Source: a bacterium (lineage in GTDB: Bacteria; JAHJDO01). From it: a DNA stretch of 14,559 nucleotides. The stretch's first letter is position 1. Every line of letters starts with the position of its first letter. Positions 1 through 8,716 of this stretch are shown piece after piece. Position numbers and translations under genes: made by a program. Where the stretch lies: NCBI GenBank assembly GCA_030671985.1, contig DAOVHI010000018.1:1-14559 (forward strand), written 5' to 3'. The notes under the pieces were generated by a model. It made no database searches and had not been told where the DNA came from. It saw only the letters and a program-made list of their open reading frames with translations.

Positions 1-8
1 AGTGCTAA
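1..8. promoter_or_regulatory. Right end of a CIRCE operator (HrcA binding site), cut by window edge
   Basis: The first eight bases, AGTGCTAA, equal the last eight bases of the CIRCE right arm GAGTGCTAA (consensus TTAGCACTC-N9-GAGTGCTAA). They lie directly before the hrcA ribosome binding site (AGGAG, 11-15) and GTG start at 21, where CIRCE usually sits in hrcA operons. The left arm and spacer are outside the window, so this is a partial match supported mainly by its position. HrcA bound here would repress the whole hrcA-grpE-dnaK-dnaJ operon. Confidence 0.7.
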
Positions 9-20
9 AAAGGAGAGAAA

Positions 21-1076
21 GTGATTAAAAAAACAGTAGGGGTTAACAGGGAAGCAGATATTTTAAAGGCGGCAATTTATTCATATATTGATACGGCAGA
101 GCCTATTGCTTCTCAAAAACTGGTTAAGACTTACAAATTGAACATATCATCAGCTACCGTTAGGAGTATTTTGGTGAAATTGGAAGAACAGGGGTATTTG
201 ATGCAGCCACATACTTCTGCAGGCAGAATCCCTACGGATAAAGGGTATCGTTTTTATGTTAATTTTCTTATAAAAAAAGAACTGCTTACGGGAGAAGAAA
301 AAGACTTTATAGATGATGCGTATTCAAGTATTAATTATGATATTGAGTCGATAATTGAAGAAACAACAAAGCTGCTGTCTCTTACAACCAGTTATATGGG
401 ATTTGCAGAACTGCCAAGATTTCATGACAGTGGAACGTTTAAGCATTTAGAGCTTATAGCGCTTCAGGGTCGCAGGATTATGATTATTATTATTATGCGC
501 TCAGGAGATATGAAAAAAAAGGTAATTTATTTCAATAATGAAGTATCCAGCACTGATCTGCAAAGAATATGCGCCTTTCTCAATGAGAACCTGGAGGGGC
601 TGGACTTTATTCATATACGCTCAGATTTTAGAGAGATATTTAAGGAGAAATATTCACGTCTCGATAAAACAGTATATAATTGTGTGATGAATATACTGGA
701 CGTAATTCTTTCTTTTGAGGAAGAAAAAAAGGTTTTCATTGACGGCTATGAATATCTTATGCAGTATCCGGAGTTTAGTGATATTAATAAAGCACAGGCT
801 ATGTTTAGGGCATTAAATACAGGGTATTTATCTAAAATTCTTAATATGCCCATTGATAGTGATAAAGGCATAAAAGTTTTAATTGGCAGGGAGACAGCTG
901 ATAGCGATATAGAGGATTGCAGTTTGCTTACCATAAGGTATACCCTGTTTGGGTCGCCTATGGGATCATTGGGTATAATAGGCCCTAGAAGAATGGCATA
1001 TTCAAGAGTAATAAGTAAATTAAATTACACTGCGAGTAAACTTAGTGATATTATGACAAAACTTTTACTTGAATAG
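21..1076 (+). CDS. hrcA: Heat-inducible transcription repressor HrcA
   Basis: HrcA represses class I heat-shock genes by binding CIRCE; in known systems its folding depends on GroEL, which couples repression to chaperone supply. The 351-residue length is normal. An N-terminal winged helix (about residues 11-80) carries the family signature around SSATVR (43-48) and PHTSAGRIP (63-71), followed by the GAF-like and dimerisation region. The start is GTG at 21, preceded by AGGAG at 11-15. It is first in the operon, with grpE 20 bases downstream. The CIRCE remnant at bases 1-8 implies autoregulation. Identification is firm. Confidence 0.96.
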   Translation: MIKKTVGVNREADILKAAIYSYIDTAEPIASQKLVKTYKLNISSATVRSILVKLEEQGYLMQPHTSAGRIPTDKGYRFYVNFLIKKELLTGEEKDFIDDAYSSINYDIESIIEETTKLLSLTTSYMGFAELPRFHDSGTFKHLELIALQGRRIMIIIIMRSGDMKKKVIYFNNEVSSTDLQRICAFLNENLEGLDFIHIRSDFREIFKEKYSRLDKTVYNCVMNILDVILSFEEEKKVFIDGYEYLMQYPEFSDINKAQAMFRALNTGYLSKILNMPIDSDKGIKVLIGRETADSDIEDCSLLTIRYTLFGSPMGSLGIIGPRRMAYSRVISKLNYTASKLSDIMTKLLLE

Positions 1077-1096
1077 TGAAAGCGTAGAGGGAGAAA

Positions 1097-1636
1097 ATGC
1101 GTAAAAAGACAGAAAAGAAAAAGAAGTATACTGAGAAAGAGTTGAAGAAGTTGGAAGAAAAGTCCAAACTGTGCGATGAAAGGCACGATCAGCTTTTAAG
1201 ACTGCATGCAGAGTTTGATAATTTTAAAAAGAGAACGACAAGGGAATATGAATCTCTTACAAAGCTTGCAAATAAGAGGTTAATCAGCGAGATACTGCCT
1301 GTCATCGATAATTTTAAGAGAGCGATAGACTCGGCAGATAAGATAAGTAATACCAAAGATATTAAAAATGGGATAAAACTGGTTTTGAAGCAATTTGAGG
1401 ATATATTAAGACAAAATGGGCTGGAAGAGATTGGGGCTGATTGCACGCAATTCAATCCAGATAAACATGAGGCGGTTATACAGGTGGAAACCGATAAACA
1501 TCCTGAAGATACAGTAATTGAAGAAGTCAGAACGGGCTACAGGCTGCATGGGAAGGTCATAAGGCCATCTCTTGTAAAGGTATCGAAAAAAGTTTCAAAA
1601 AACAAAATAAAAAATAGAGAAAAAAAGGAGGCTTAA
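1097..1636 (+). CDS. grpE: Nucleotide exchange factor GrpE
   Basis: GrpE releases ADP from DnaK and so drives substrate release in the cytoplasmic DnaK-DnaJ-GrpE cycle. The 179-residue protein has a highly charged Lys/Glu-rich N terminus (1-30), the long coiled-coil segment with the FDNFKKR core (40-46), and the C-terminal beta domain that contacts DnaK, ending in the signature [16 protein letters not shown] (147-162). The lysine-rich tail after residue 163 is probably disordered. A GAGGGAG site precedes the ATG. The stop codon is one base before the dnaK start, so the two are probably translationally coupled. Confidence 0.95.
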   Translation: MRKKTEKKKKYTEKELKKLEEKSKLCDERHDQLLRLHAEFDNFKKRTTREYESLTKLANKRLISEILPVIDNFKRAIDSADKISNTKDIKNGIKLVLKQFEDILRQNGLEEIGADCTQFNPDKHEAVIQVETDKHPEDTVIEEVRTGYRLHGKVIRPSLVKVSKKVSKNKIKNREKKEA

Positions 1637-1637
1637 T

Positions 1638-3545
1638 ATGGGTAAAGTAATAGGTATTGATTTAGGAACAACTAATTCCTGCATGGCAGTTATGGAAGGG
1701 GGAAAACCTGTTGTTATTGCAAATGCGGAAGGAAGCAGAACTACTCCATCTGTTGTAGCAATATCCAAAACAGGCGAGAGATTGGTTGGTCAGATTGCTA
1801 AAAGACAGGCGGTGTCAAATCCGGAAAATACAATAAGCTCAATAAAGAGAAAGATGGGGCAAAAAGCAAAGGTAAAAGCAGGCGATAAGGAATATACTCC
1901 TCCGGAAATTTCCGCCGCGATACTGCAGAAATTCAAACAGGATGCAGAAAGCTATCTTGGAGACAAAGTTACAAAGGCAGTTATTACCGTTCCGGCATAT
2001 TTTGATGATGGTCAAAGGCAGGCCACTAAGGATGCGGGCAAGATTGCAGGGCTTGAAGTGCTCAGAATAGTAAATGAGCCGACAGCGGCTTCTTTGGCGT
2101 ATGGGCTTGATAAAAAAAAGGAGCAGATTCTTGCAGTATATGATCTCGGTGGAGGAACATTTGATATCTCAATACTTGATATTGGGGATGGAATTTTTGA
2201 AGTTAAGGCGACTAATGGGAATACGAAATTAGGCGGAGATGACTTTGATCAGAAAATCGTTGACTGGTTGGTCAGCGAGTTTAAAAAATCCAACGGTATG
2301 GATTTGAGTAATGACAAGATGGCAATGCAGAGATTGAGGGAAGGCGCTGAGAAGGCAAAAGTAGAGCTTTCTACCGCTCAGACAGCAAACATAAATCTTC
2401 CGTTTATAACGGCAGATCAAGGCGGGCCAAAACATCTAGATATAACACTTACTCGTGCCCAGCTGGAAAAACTGACACAGGATCTTGTGGATAGTACAAT
2501 TGGACCGTGCAAACAAGCGCTTGCCGATGCAAAAATGGAACCAAAGGACATTAATCATGTAATACTAGTTGGCGGACAGACAAGGTCTCCAATGGTTCAA
2601 GAAGCTGTTAAAAAATTCTTTGGGAAAGACCCAAATAAGGGCGTAAATCCGGATGAGGTAGTTGCTGTTGGAGCTGCCATTCAGGCCGGCGTGCTTTCAG
2701 GAGATGTTAAAGACGTAACTCTTCTTGATGTTACCCCTCTTTCTCTCGGAATTGAGACGTTGGGAGGAGTTTGCACAAAGCTTATAGAGAGGAACACGAC
2801 CATTCCAACAAAGAAATCCCAGATATTCAGCACTGCTGCGGATAACCAGCCGGCTGTAAACATACATGTTTTACAGGGGGAACGGGAGATGGCGCAGTAT
2901 AATAAAACTCTTGGAAGGTTCGACTTGGTTGGGCTGCCTCCTGCTCCACGCGGAGTGCCTCAAATAGAAGTAAGCTTCAACATTGATGCAAACGGAATTA
3001 CGCATGTGTCTGCCAAGGATTTAGCTACAGGCAAGGAGCAGTCAATTGTAATAAAATCTTCCGGAGGTTTGGGAGAAGAAGAGGTAGAAAAGATGGTGAA
3101 GGATGCCGAATCTCATGCAGAGGAAGATAAGAAAAAGAAAGAAGCAATTGAAACTCACAATCAGTTGGATTCTCTGATTTATACAACGGAAAAATCTCTG
3201 AAGGACCATGGAGATAAAATAGATGCATCCGAGAAAAGCAAGATACAATCTGCTCTGGACGAAGCTAAAAAAGCTTTAGAGGCTAATGATATAGAGCAGA
3301 TGAAAAAAGCATCTGAGAGCTTACAGCAGGCCGCTCATAAATTGGCTGAGGTTATGTATCAGCAAGCTGCAAAACAGCAGCAGGCGGGAGCAGATCCGGC
3401 GGGTCAGACTCAAGCAGGACCAAAGCAAGAGACGAAACAAGGTGGAAATAAAAAGCCGGGAAAAGATGATGATGTAATAGATGCAGACTATAAGGTAGAA
3501 GATGAAGATAATAAAAAAGACAGCGATAAGGATAAGAATAAGTAG
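1638..3545 (+). CDS. dnaK: Molecular chaperone DnaK (Hsp70)
   Basis: This is the ATP-dependent Hsp70 chaperone that binds exposed hydrophobic segments of client proteins. At 635 residues it is full length. The ATPase domain shows [10 protein letters not shown] (6-15), [10 protein letters not shown] (167-176) and a later VGGQTR motif. The substrate-binding domain contains [10 protein letters not shown] and HVLQGERE. The C-terminal lid is followed by a Gln/Gly-rich linker and an acidic DDVIDADY segment with an extra Lys/Asp tail. After about residue 74 it lacks the roughly 24-residue insertion seen in E. coli DnaK, so it has the Gram-positive indel state. A strong GGAGG (1627-1631) precedes the ATG. 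Its TAG stop shares its G with the dnaJ start. Confidence 0.98.
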   Translation: MGKVIGIDLGTTNSCMAVMEGGKPVVIANAEGSRTTPSVVAISKTGERLVGQIAKRQAVSNPENTISSIKRKMGQKAKVKAGDKEYTPPEISAAILQKFKQDAESYLGDKVTKAVITVPAYFDDGQRQATKDAGKIAGLEVLRIVNEPTAASLAYGLDKKKEQILAVYDLGGGTFDISILDIGDGIFEVKATNGNTKLGGDDFDQKIVDWLVSEFKKSNGMDLSNDKMAMQRLREGAEKAKVELSTAQTANINLPFITADQGGPKHLDITLTRAQLEKLTQDLVDSTIGPCKQALADAKMEPKDINHVILVGGQTRSPMVQEAVKKFFGKDPNKGVNPDEVVAVGAAIQAGVLSGDVKDVTLLDVTPLSLGIETLGGVCTKLIERNTTIPTKKSQIFSTAADNQPAVNIHVLQGEREMAQYNKTLGRFDLVGLPPAPRGVPQIEVSFNIDANGITHVSAKDLATGKEQSIVIKSSGGLGEEEVEKMVKDAESHAEEDKKKKEAIETHNQLDSLIYTTEKSLKDHGDKIDASEKSKIQSALDEAKKALEANDIEQMKKASESLQQAAHKLAEVMYQQAAKQQQAGADPAGQTQAGPKQETKQGGNKKPGKDDDVIDADYKVEDEDNKKDSDKDKNK

Positions 3546-4678
3546 TGGCTGCCAAAAGAGATTATTACGAGATACTTGGTGTCGATAAGCATGCGGCAAT
3601 AGATGAGATAAAGCGCGCTTATAGGAAACTTGCGCATAAGTATCACCCCGATAAGAATCAAGGGAATAAAGAGTCTGAGGAGAGTTTTAAAGAGGCGTCC
3701 GAAGCTTATGCAGTATTAAGTGACCCTAAAAAAAGGGCGACTTATGACCAGTTTGGACATAGCGGACTTGAGGGCGGAGGCTTTAGCGGGTTCAGGAATG
3801 CTTCAGATATATTCAGCAGTGGTGCATTCAGTGATTTTGGGGATATATTTGAAGGGCTTTTTGGCGGAGGCAATCAAAGTGCAGGAAGAAGGGATGCATA
3901 CAACAGGGGAGAACATCTTAGGTATGACATGCAGATAACCTTAAAGGAAGCAGCCTTTGGCACGGATAAGAGAATTCGTATCACCAAATCACAAACATGT
4001 GAAGAGTGTAATGGATCCGGCGCTAAAAAGGGAACAAAACGCATCAGTTGTCTCCAATGCGGAGGCAGCGGGCAGGTAAGCTATTCGCAGGGATTTTTTA
4101 GTGTAAACAGGACATGCGATAGATGCGACGGAGAAGGCACGATAATAACAGATCCGTGCGGGATTTGCAGAGGAACCGGCAGAGTAAATAAGCCGCGGGA
4201 ACTTACTGTCAAAATACCTGCGGGGGTTGATACAGGTTCTCAATTAAAGATCAGAGGAGAAGGAGAAGCCGGCATGAGGGGTGGAAGTTTCGGGGATTTA
4301 TATGTAATAATTCATGTAGAAGAAGACGACCTTTTTGCTCGGCAGGATGACAATATATTGTGTGAAGTCCCTGTAAGTATAACGCAAGCAACGCTAGGCG
4401 CGGAGATAGAGGTGCCTACACTTAAAGGCAAGGCAAAGATGAAGATCCCGACAGGCACACAGTCCGGGAAGGTATTTCGTTTGCGTGGACAGGGGGTTCC
4501 AAGTCTGCACGGATATGGTAAGGGAGATGAACTAGTTAGAGTTGTAGTTGAAACACCGGTAAAACTAAATAATGAACAGGAAGAACTTCTTCGAAAATTT
4601 GCTGAGATAAGCGGCGAGAATTTAACTCCTATACGCAGGAGCTTTATGGAGAAGCTTAAATCTAAGTTCGGCGGATGA
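3545..4678 (+). CDS. dnaJ: Co-chaperone DnaJ (Hsp40, type I)
   Basis: DnaJ delivers clients to DnaK and stimulates its ATPase. The 377-residue protein has the full type I layout: J domain with the HPD tripeptide at 34-36, a Gly/Phe-rich linker (about 75-112), four zinc-binding repeats (C152/C155, C169/C172, C191/C194, C205/C208, each continuing as a G-x-G form), and the C-terminal beta-sandwich domains. The start is GTG, and its first base is the last base of the dnaK stop codon. This start matches the normal MAxKRDYYEILG beginning, and AAGGA lies at 3528-3532. The last 57 bases are antisense to the end of the converging lipoprotein gene. Confidence 0.97.
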   Translation: MAAKRDYYEILGVDKHAAIDEIKRAYRKLAHKYHPDKNQGNKESEESFKEASEAYAVLSDPKKRATYDQFGHSGLEGGGFSGFRNASDIFSSGAFSDFGDIFEGLFGGGNQSAGRRDAYNRGEHLRYDMQITLKEAAFGTDKRIRITKSQTCEECNGSGAKKGTKRISCLQCGGSGQVSYSQGFFSVNRTCDRCDGEGTIITDPCGICRGTGRVNKPRELTVKIPAGVDTGSQLKIRGEGEAGMRGGSFGDLYVIIHVEEDDLFARQDDNILCEVPVSITQATLGAEIEVPTLKGKAKMKIPTGTQSGKVFRLRGQGVPSLHGYGKGDELVRVVVETPVKLNNEQEELLRKFAEISGENLTPIRRSFMEKLKSKFGG

Positions 4679-5263
4679 ATTTTTTCTCCAAGCACTCTTC
4701 AATAGATCAATGTAAGACCTGACTATTTCCCTTACATCTTTTTTTATAAGAAAATTCGGATCTCCGCCGTCTACAGATTCCCAACCTGTTCCTGTTAGGG
4801 AACCTTTATGTTTTGAGACGATAGTATTTGTTTTTGCGTCCTTTAATTTTATTTCCAGCAGGATTTTTGTTTTACCAAAACCCAGAAACCCAAGATGAGA
4901 TCTCCACAACCGGTTTCCGTAATCAACTGTGAAACTAGACGCAACTTTTAGCGCGTTAGGTTTGTTCAGCATCTTTTTATCGTATGTAACAGATTTGAAA
5001 AATCCGGCTTTTTCAAAAGCTATGCCAATCTCTCCCTTTATATAGTTCTGAATTATTCTATCGTCCGCTGTTAGGTTTTTGGTGTTTTTTTCAGGCTTCT
5101 GTATGTATGCTATCTCGTAATTTTCAAGCTTAACACATGGGTTTATATAAAATTTCGCGTCGGGCTTATGCGAATTTCTAATAAGACATCTTTGCGTGGA
5201 ACATCCGGAAATAAATATAACAGACAGTAAACAGTAAGCAGTGATGAGCTTAAAATTCGTCAT
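4622..5263 (-). CDS. Putative lipoprotein, DUF4410-like
   Basis: A 213-residue secreted lipoprotein of unknown function. A hydrophobic signal segment (about 4-20) ends in a lipobox, ISGC, with C21 as the lipidated cysteine. The mature part has a layout resembling DUF4410: an N-terminal region ending in a hydrophobic strand (NYEIAYI), a helical stretch, then an NRLWRSHLGFLGFGKTK segment followed by a beta strand resembling the family's conserved core. I recognise that resemblance only by eye. The ATG overlaps the yjbQ stop as ATGA (4 bases) and has no Shine-Dalgarno of its own, so it is probably translated by coupling to yjbQ. Its final 18 residues (196-213) are encoded opposite the end of dnaJ and look like an unconserved extension. 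Confidence 0.75.
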   Translation of the reverse strand: MTNFKLITAYCLLSVIFISGCSTQRCLIRNSHKPDAKFYINPCVKLENYEIAYIQKPEKNTKNLTADDRIIQNYIKGEIGIAFEKAGFFKSVTYDKKMLNKPNALKVASSFTVDYGNRLWRSHLGFLGFGKTKILLEIKLKDAKTNTIVSKHKGSLTGTGWESVDGGDPNFLIKKDVREIVRSYIDLLKSAWRKNSSAELRFKLLHKAPAYRS

Positions 5264-5652
5264 TTTATTTTAATTAACACCTTCCTTGTTCTTGGGCCGT
5301 CAAATTCGCAAAAATAAACAGACTGCCATGTTCCGAGCACAAGGCGTCCGTTATCTATGAAAACTGTTTTTTCGCAGCCTACTATACTTGACTTTATATG
5401 AGCCGTTGAATTGCCCTCCATATGATGATACTGCCCCTCATCTGGAACACATTTGTCCAGACCGTATTCCATATCTCTTAGAACATCGGGATCAGCCCCT
5501 TCGTTTATAGTAACACCTGCTGTAGTATGAGGGATAAATATATGACAGAGACCGCTATTTATTCCCGATTCTTTAACTTTATCTTCAATATCAGAAGTAA
5601 TATTGATAAATTCCTCTCTTTTATGACTTTTAACGGATAGTTCAAAAATCAT
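5260..5652 (-). CDS. yjbQ: YjbQ/UPF0047 family protein
   Basis: A small cytoplasmic protein of the YjbQ (UPF0047) family. The E. coli member has been linked to a weak thiamine phosphate synthase activity, but the true role is unsettled. At 130 residues it is normal length. Family motifs are HTTAG (42-46) followed by TINEGADP, HHMEGNSTAH (76-85), and GTWQSVYFCEFDGPR (107-121), which supply the conserved His and polar residues. I chose ATG at 5652 because AAGGAG (5661-5666) lies eight bases upstream; a GTG at 5658 would sit too close to that site. The lipoprotein gene follows with a 4-base overlap. Transcription probably starts from a promoter at 5694-5722, back to back with that of pcrA. Confidence 0.92.
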   Translation of the reverse strand: MIFELSVKSHKREEFINITSDIEDKVKESGINSGLCHIFIPHTTAGVTINEGADPDVLRDMEYGLDKCVPDEGQYHHMEGNSTAHIKSSIVGCEKTVFIDNGRLVLGTWQSVYFCEFDGPRTRKVLIKIK

Positions 5653-5660
5653 AACCACCT

Positions 5661-5666
5661 CTCCTT
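5661..5666 (-). promoter_or_regulatory. Shine-Dalgarno that sets the yjbQ start
   Basis: On the minus strand this reads AAGGAG, with an eight-base spacer to ATG at 5652 but only two bases to the in-frame GTG at 5658. It therefore favours the ATG and a 130-residue YjbQ. Confidence 0.7.
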
Positions 5667-5671
5667 TTTAC

Positions 5672-5701
5672 ATGACATGCGAAAAGCACATAAAATATAC
5701 T
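5672..5701 (+). promoter_or_regulatory. Predicted sigma-70 promoter for pcrA
   Basis: ATGACA (5672-5677), an 18-base spacer, then TATACT (5696-5701); each box matches five of six consensus bases. Transcription would begin near 5708, giving a leader of about 60 bases before the pcrA ATG at 5769. It overlaps the oppositely directed yjbQ promoter. Predicted from sequence only. Confidence 0.45.
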
Positions 5702-5722
5702 ATAAATCAGCATAACACACAA
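5694..5722 (-). promoter_or_regulatory. Predicted sigma-70 promoter for yjbQ-lipoprotein pair
   Basis: On the minus strand, TTGTGT (5717-5722), a 17-base spacer and TATATT (5694-5699). The -10 box matches five of six bases and the -35 box only three. The position, about 40 bases before the yjbQ start, is reasonable. It overlaps the pcrA promoter on the other strand. Confidence 0.35.
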
Positions 5723-5768
5723 GTAATTGTCTTTGCAAATTCTTTGCAGCATTGATAGAATCAGGCGT

Positions 5769-7898
5769 ATGGATATAATCTTAAACTCTCTGAATTCTGC
5801 TCAAAAAGAAGCTGTCATATATCATAAGGAGCCGCTTCTTATACTGGCTGGCGCCGGCAGCGGCAAGACGCGCGTACTGATTTGTAGGATTGCATACTTT
5901 ATCAAGAATGGCGCAAGTCCTAGAAATATATTAGCAGTCACATTTACGAATAAGGCTGCTGAGGAGATGCGAAAACGTATCAGCTCCCTTGTGTCTGAAT
6001 TGTCAGAAAAGGGATTATGGATAGGTACGTTCCACTCTGTTTGTCTTAGAATTCTGAAGAGCGAAAAGGTAGTTCCTGATTTTATAATATATGACGATGC
6101 AGATCAAACTAATCTCATAAAGGAATGCATTAAGAAGTTAAATTTAAGCGATAAGCAATTTCGCCCTAAAGCCGTTCTTGAAAAGATAAGCAGAGCAAAG
6201 GATAATCTTCTTGATATTGATGAATATAGCGAATTTTGCGAGAATTTCTATGAGAAAAAAGTTGCTGATATTTACAAAGAATACCAAACTCGTCTCAGAG
6301 AAATAAAAGCAATGGATTTTGGCGATCTCATAATGAATACAGTCAGGATATTTAACGATTTTCCGGATATTCTGAGCAAATATCATAATAAATTTAGGTA
6401 TATTTTTGTTGATGAATATCAGGACACAAATCATGCTCAATATGAACTAATTCGACTTTTTACCGCAGGAGATGCGAGTATATCTGTTGTGGGAGATCCT
6501 GATCAATCCATATATAAATGGCGCGGAGCGGATATTTCTAATATCATGAATTTTGAAAGGGATTTTGCAGGAGCTAAGGTAATAAAGCTTGAGGAGAATT
6601 ATCGTTCAACACAGGCAATTTTATCTGCGGCAAATAGTGTGATTAAAAACAACTCAAATAGAAGAGAGAAGAATTTATGGACTCAAAATCTTGAAGGAGC
6701 TAATCCAATATATTATCAAGCGTATGATGAAATCGAAGAAGCAAAGTTTATCTCAGAACAAATAAAAAATTTGCTTATAAATAATAAGACATATAAAGAT
6801 ATTGCAATATTCTATCGTGTGCATGCGTTGTCAAGACTGCTTGAAGATAATCTCAGACGCGAAAGCATACCGTATAAAATAATTGGCGGAGTAAGATTTT
6901 ATGACAGAAAAGAGGTTAAGGATATACTTGGTTATTTAAGAGTAATATCAAACCCGGAGGATTTGGTTAATATAAAAAGAATTATCAATCTGCCTCCAAG
7001 AGGTATTGGAGACACAACGTTAAAAAAGCTGACGAAGCATGCGAGTGAGAAAAAACTATCCATATTCAGTCTCTTAAGTAAGCTTGATACCATTTCAGAC
7101 ATAACTTCACGGACAAAAAGCAAGATAAAAGATTTTGCGAATATTATTAAAAAATATCAAACTTTTAAAGGAAGTATTACTAAAATGGCAAAAGAGCTAA
7201 TAGCAGAGTTGAATTATGTAGATTATCTTCACAGCACGGATCCGGGAACTGCGCATGAAAGAGAAGAGAATATCTTTGGAGTTGTTTCCGCAATTGCAGA
7301 GTATGAAGAAAACACTCAGAATCCGCTGCTCAGGGATTTTTTAGATCAAGTTGCGCTTCTGTCTAATATTGATAACTGGGATTCTGAAAGTGATGCAATT
7401 GCCTTAATGACCGTTCATGGCGCTAAGGGATTAGAATTTCCAATCTGTTTTATAGCGGGAATGGAAGAGGATATCTTCCCGCATATAAATTCTTCTCTTG
7501 AGACAAGTGATCTAGAGGAAGAAAGGCGTCTTTGCTATGTAGGTATGACAAGGGCAAAGGAAAAGCTGTATCTTTCATCAGCCCTAAGAAGAAGGATTCA
7601 CGGCACATGGAGAAACACCATAACATCAAGATTTATAGACGAAATTCCTGACAATTTATTGGTTAAAACATACAAAAGAGGGAATAACTCCACAGATAAT
7701 AGCCTAAAATATGAAAGCTTGGAAGATGATGAGTGTGTGTACAAGGTTGGGCAGAAAATTATGCATCCAAAATGGGGGCGAGGAACAGTTGTCAGCAAAA
7801 CCGGACGTGGAGAGAAAGCAAAGATTACGGTTCATTTCTGGAAAGAAAATATCAGAAAAACCTTACTGGTTAAGTATGCAAATTTGAGGAATAGCTAA
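5769..7898 (+). CDS. pcrA: ATP-dependent DNA helicase PcrA/UvrD (superfamily 1A)
   Basis: A 3'-5' DNA helicase that acts in excision repair, removal of RecA filaments and replication-transcription conflicts. The 709-residue length is typical. Visible motifs are Walker A AGAGSGKT (27-34), TFTNKAAEEMRKR, the DEYQD box (215-219), VGDPDQSIYKWRGA (from 241), EENYRS, LMTVHGAKGLEFP, and EERRLCYVGMTRAKEK. The C-terminal WGRGTVVS-containing segment is the Tudor-like domain that binds RNA polymerase in PcrA. I chose the ATG at 5769 because MDIxLNSLNxAQKEAV is the usual family start; a TTG at 5727 would add 14 residues with no ribosome site. The ribosome site before 5769 is itself weak (AGG, three bases away). 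It converges on the HNH gene with 8 bases between stop codons. Confidence 0.95.
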   Translation: MDIILNSLNSAQKEAVIYHKEPLLILAGAGSGKTRVLICRIAYFIKNGASPRNILAVTFTNKAAEEMRKRISSLVSELSEKGLWIGTFHSVCLRILKSEKVVPDFIIYDDADQTNLIKECIKKLNLSDKQFRPKAVLEKISRAKDNLLDIDEYSEFCENFYEKKVADIYKEYQTRLREIKAMDFGDLIMNTVRIFNDFPDILSKYHNKFRYIFVDEYQDTNHAQYELIRLFTAGDASISVVGDPDQSIYKWRGADISNIMNFERDFAGAKVIKLEENYRSTQAILSAANSVIKNNSNRREKNLWTQNLEGANPIYYQAYDEIEEAKFISEQIKNLLINNKTYKDIAIFYRVHALSRLLEDNLRRESIPYKIIGGVRFYDRKEVKDILGYLRVISNPEDLVNIKRIINLPPRGIGDTTLKKLTKHASEKKLSIFSLLSKLDTISDITSRTKSKIKDFANIIKKYQTFKGSITKMAKELIAELNYVDYLHSTDPGTAHEREENIFGVVSAIAEYEENTQNPLLRDFLDQVALLSNIDNWDSESDAIALMTVHGAKGLEFPICFIAGMEEDIFPHINSSLETSDLEEERRLCYVGMTRAKEKLYLSSALRRRIHGTWRNTITSRFIDEIPDNLLVKTYKRGNNSTDNSLKYESLEDDECVYKVGQKIMHPKWGRGTVVSKTGRGEKAKITVHFWKENIRKTLLVKYANLRNS

Positions 7899-7906
7899 AT
7901 AATTTG

Positions 7907-8620
7907 TTATGTGTTTTTATTTGGTTCTACTACGACACCATACATATATGTTGTTTCCCAAAGTTCAATGTAATAAACACCAGACTGGACATCTTCAGGC
8001 AGTACAGCTCTCTCTATAATAATGCCTTTCCCACAAGAGTATTTTTCGCCATGTTCTTTAAGTAATTCGTGTATATAAGAAGTATTTACCTCATTTTGGA
8101 AGTAAATGCTAATTTTGTGTGTTGAATCAATATAGGCGGAATTTATAACATATGTTATGCCTCGTATAAATTTTCTTCCCATTTTTTTGTATTCAGCATC
8201 AGGAATTAAAATGCCAAAAGGAGTATTTGGGACAGGTTGCTTAGATGGTAATAAAGAACTTTTTTTGATTTGATCACGCGATATTAAATTAGAAATCAGT
8301 TTTTGCCTTGTTTTTAATCTTAACCGTGCATCTTTTGACGTTTTAGCGTTTTGTGTTTTATATGAACGCATTGCTTTTTCTGCTATTCCTTTTGCGGCAT
8401 CATTGTCAGGATCGACACACATACCAAATCTTTGAAGTAAATCATTTTCAATTTTGCTATAAATATGGTTGCAGTCTTTACAACATGGGGCTTGCCATTT
8501 TTCGATATTTTCTGGTGTTGCAGAAGGATACCAAGATTTTGGGAATACATGGTCAGATGTTAATTCTGAGAATTCATTTAAGCAATGGATGCATTTTGTA
8601 TTTTTAAATTTTTTTGTCAT
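7907..8620 (-). CDS. HNH endonuclease-like protein
   Basis: A 237-residue protein with an N-terminal HNH/treble-clef domain. Paired cysteines C10/C13 and C47/C50 would hold a structural zinc. D23-H24 within SDHVFPKSWY supplies the usual catalytic DH, and N51 follows the last cysteine (CCKDCN). The rest (about 75-237) has a basic helical stretch and a beta-rich C-terminal domain that I do not recognise; it may decide the target. HNH proteins of this kind occur in phages, restriction and defence loci, and as lone chromosomal genes, and the substrate cannot be told here. The start is well supported by GGAGGA (8631-8636), ten bases before the ATG. It lies 96 bases downstream of the ORF6N gene on the same strand. 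Confidence 0.8.
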   Translation of the reverse strand: MTKKFKNTKCIHCLNEFSELTSDHVFPKSWYPSATPENIEKWQAPCCKDCNHIYSKIENDLLQRFGMCVDPDNDAAKGIAEKAMRSYKTQNAKTSKDARLRLKTRQKLISNLISRDQIKKSSLLPSKQPVPNTPFGILIPDAEYKKMGRKFIRGITYVINSAYIDSTHKISIYFQNEVNTSYIHELLKEHGEKYSCGKGIIIERAVLPEDVQSGVYYIELWETTYMYGVVVEPNKNT

Positions 8621-8716
8621 TTATATCGTTTCCTCCACTTTGTGCAGCTATTTTTTAAGACGTCTTGATGTTTTTCTTTCATAGCTTTTTGAATTTGGAA
8701 CTATTTTAAAGTTTTA

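Noticed and set aside
3321-3599. Long antisense ORFs opposite the dnaK 3' end
   Set aside because: They are low-complexity shadows of the Lys/Gln/Asp-rich DnaK tail, with no ribosome site or family motif.
3720-3938. Plus-strand ORF in another frame inside dnaJ
   Set aside because: It lies wholly within the J-domain and Gly/Phe region of an intact DnaJ and has no recognisable features.
5727-5768. TTG at 5727 as the pcrA start
   Set aside because: It adds 14 residues not typical of the family, has no ribosome site, and the normal family N terminus begins at ATG 5769.
7899-7906. Terminator between the convergent pcrA and HNH genes
   Set aside because: Only eight AT-rich bases separate the stop codons, and I see no hairpin with a T-run in either direction.
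8657-8666. Perfect palindrome AAGACGTCTT upstream of the HNH gene
   Set aside because: A ten-base palindrome is expected by chance about 14 times in a sequence this long, and it has no second copy that I noticed nearby.
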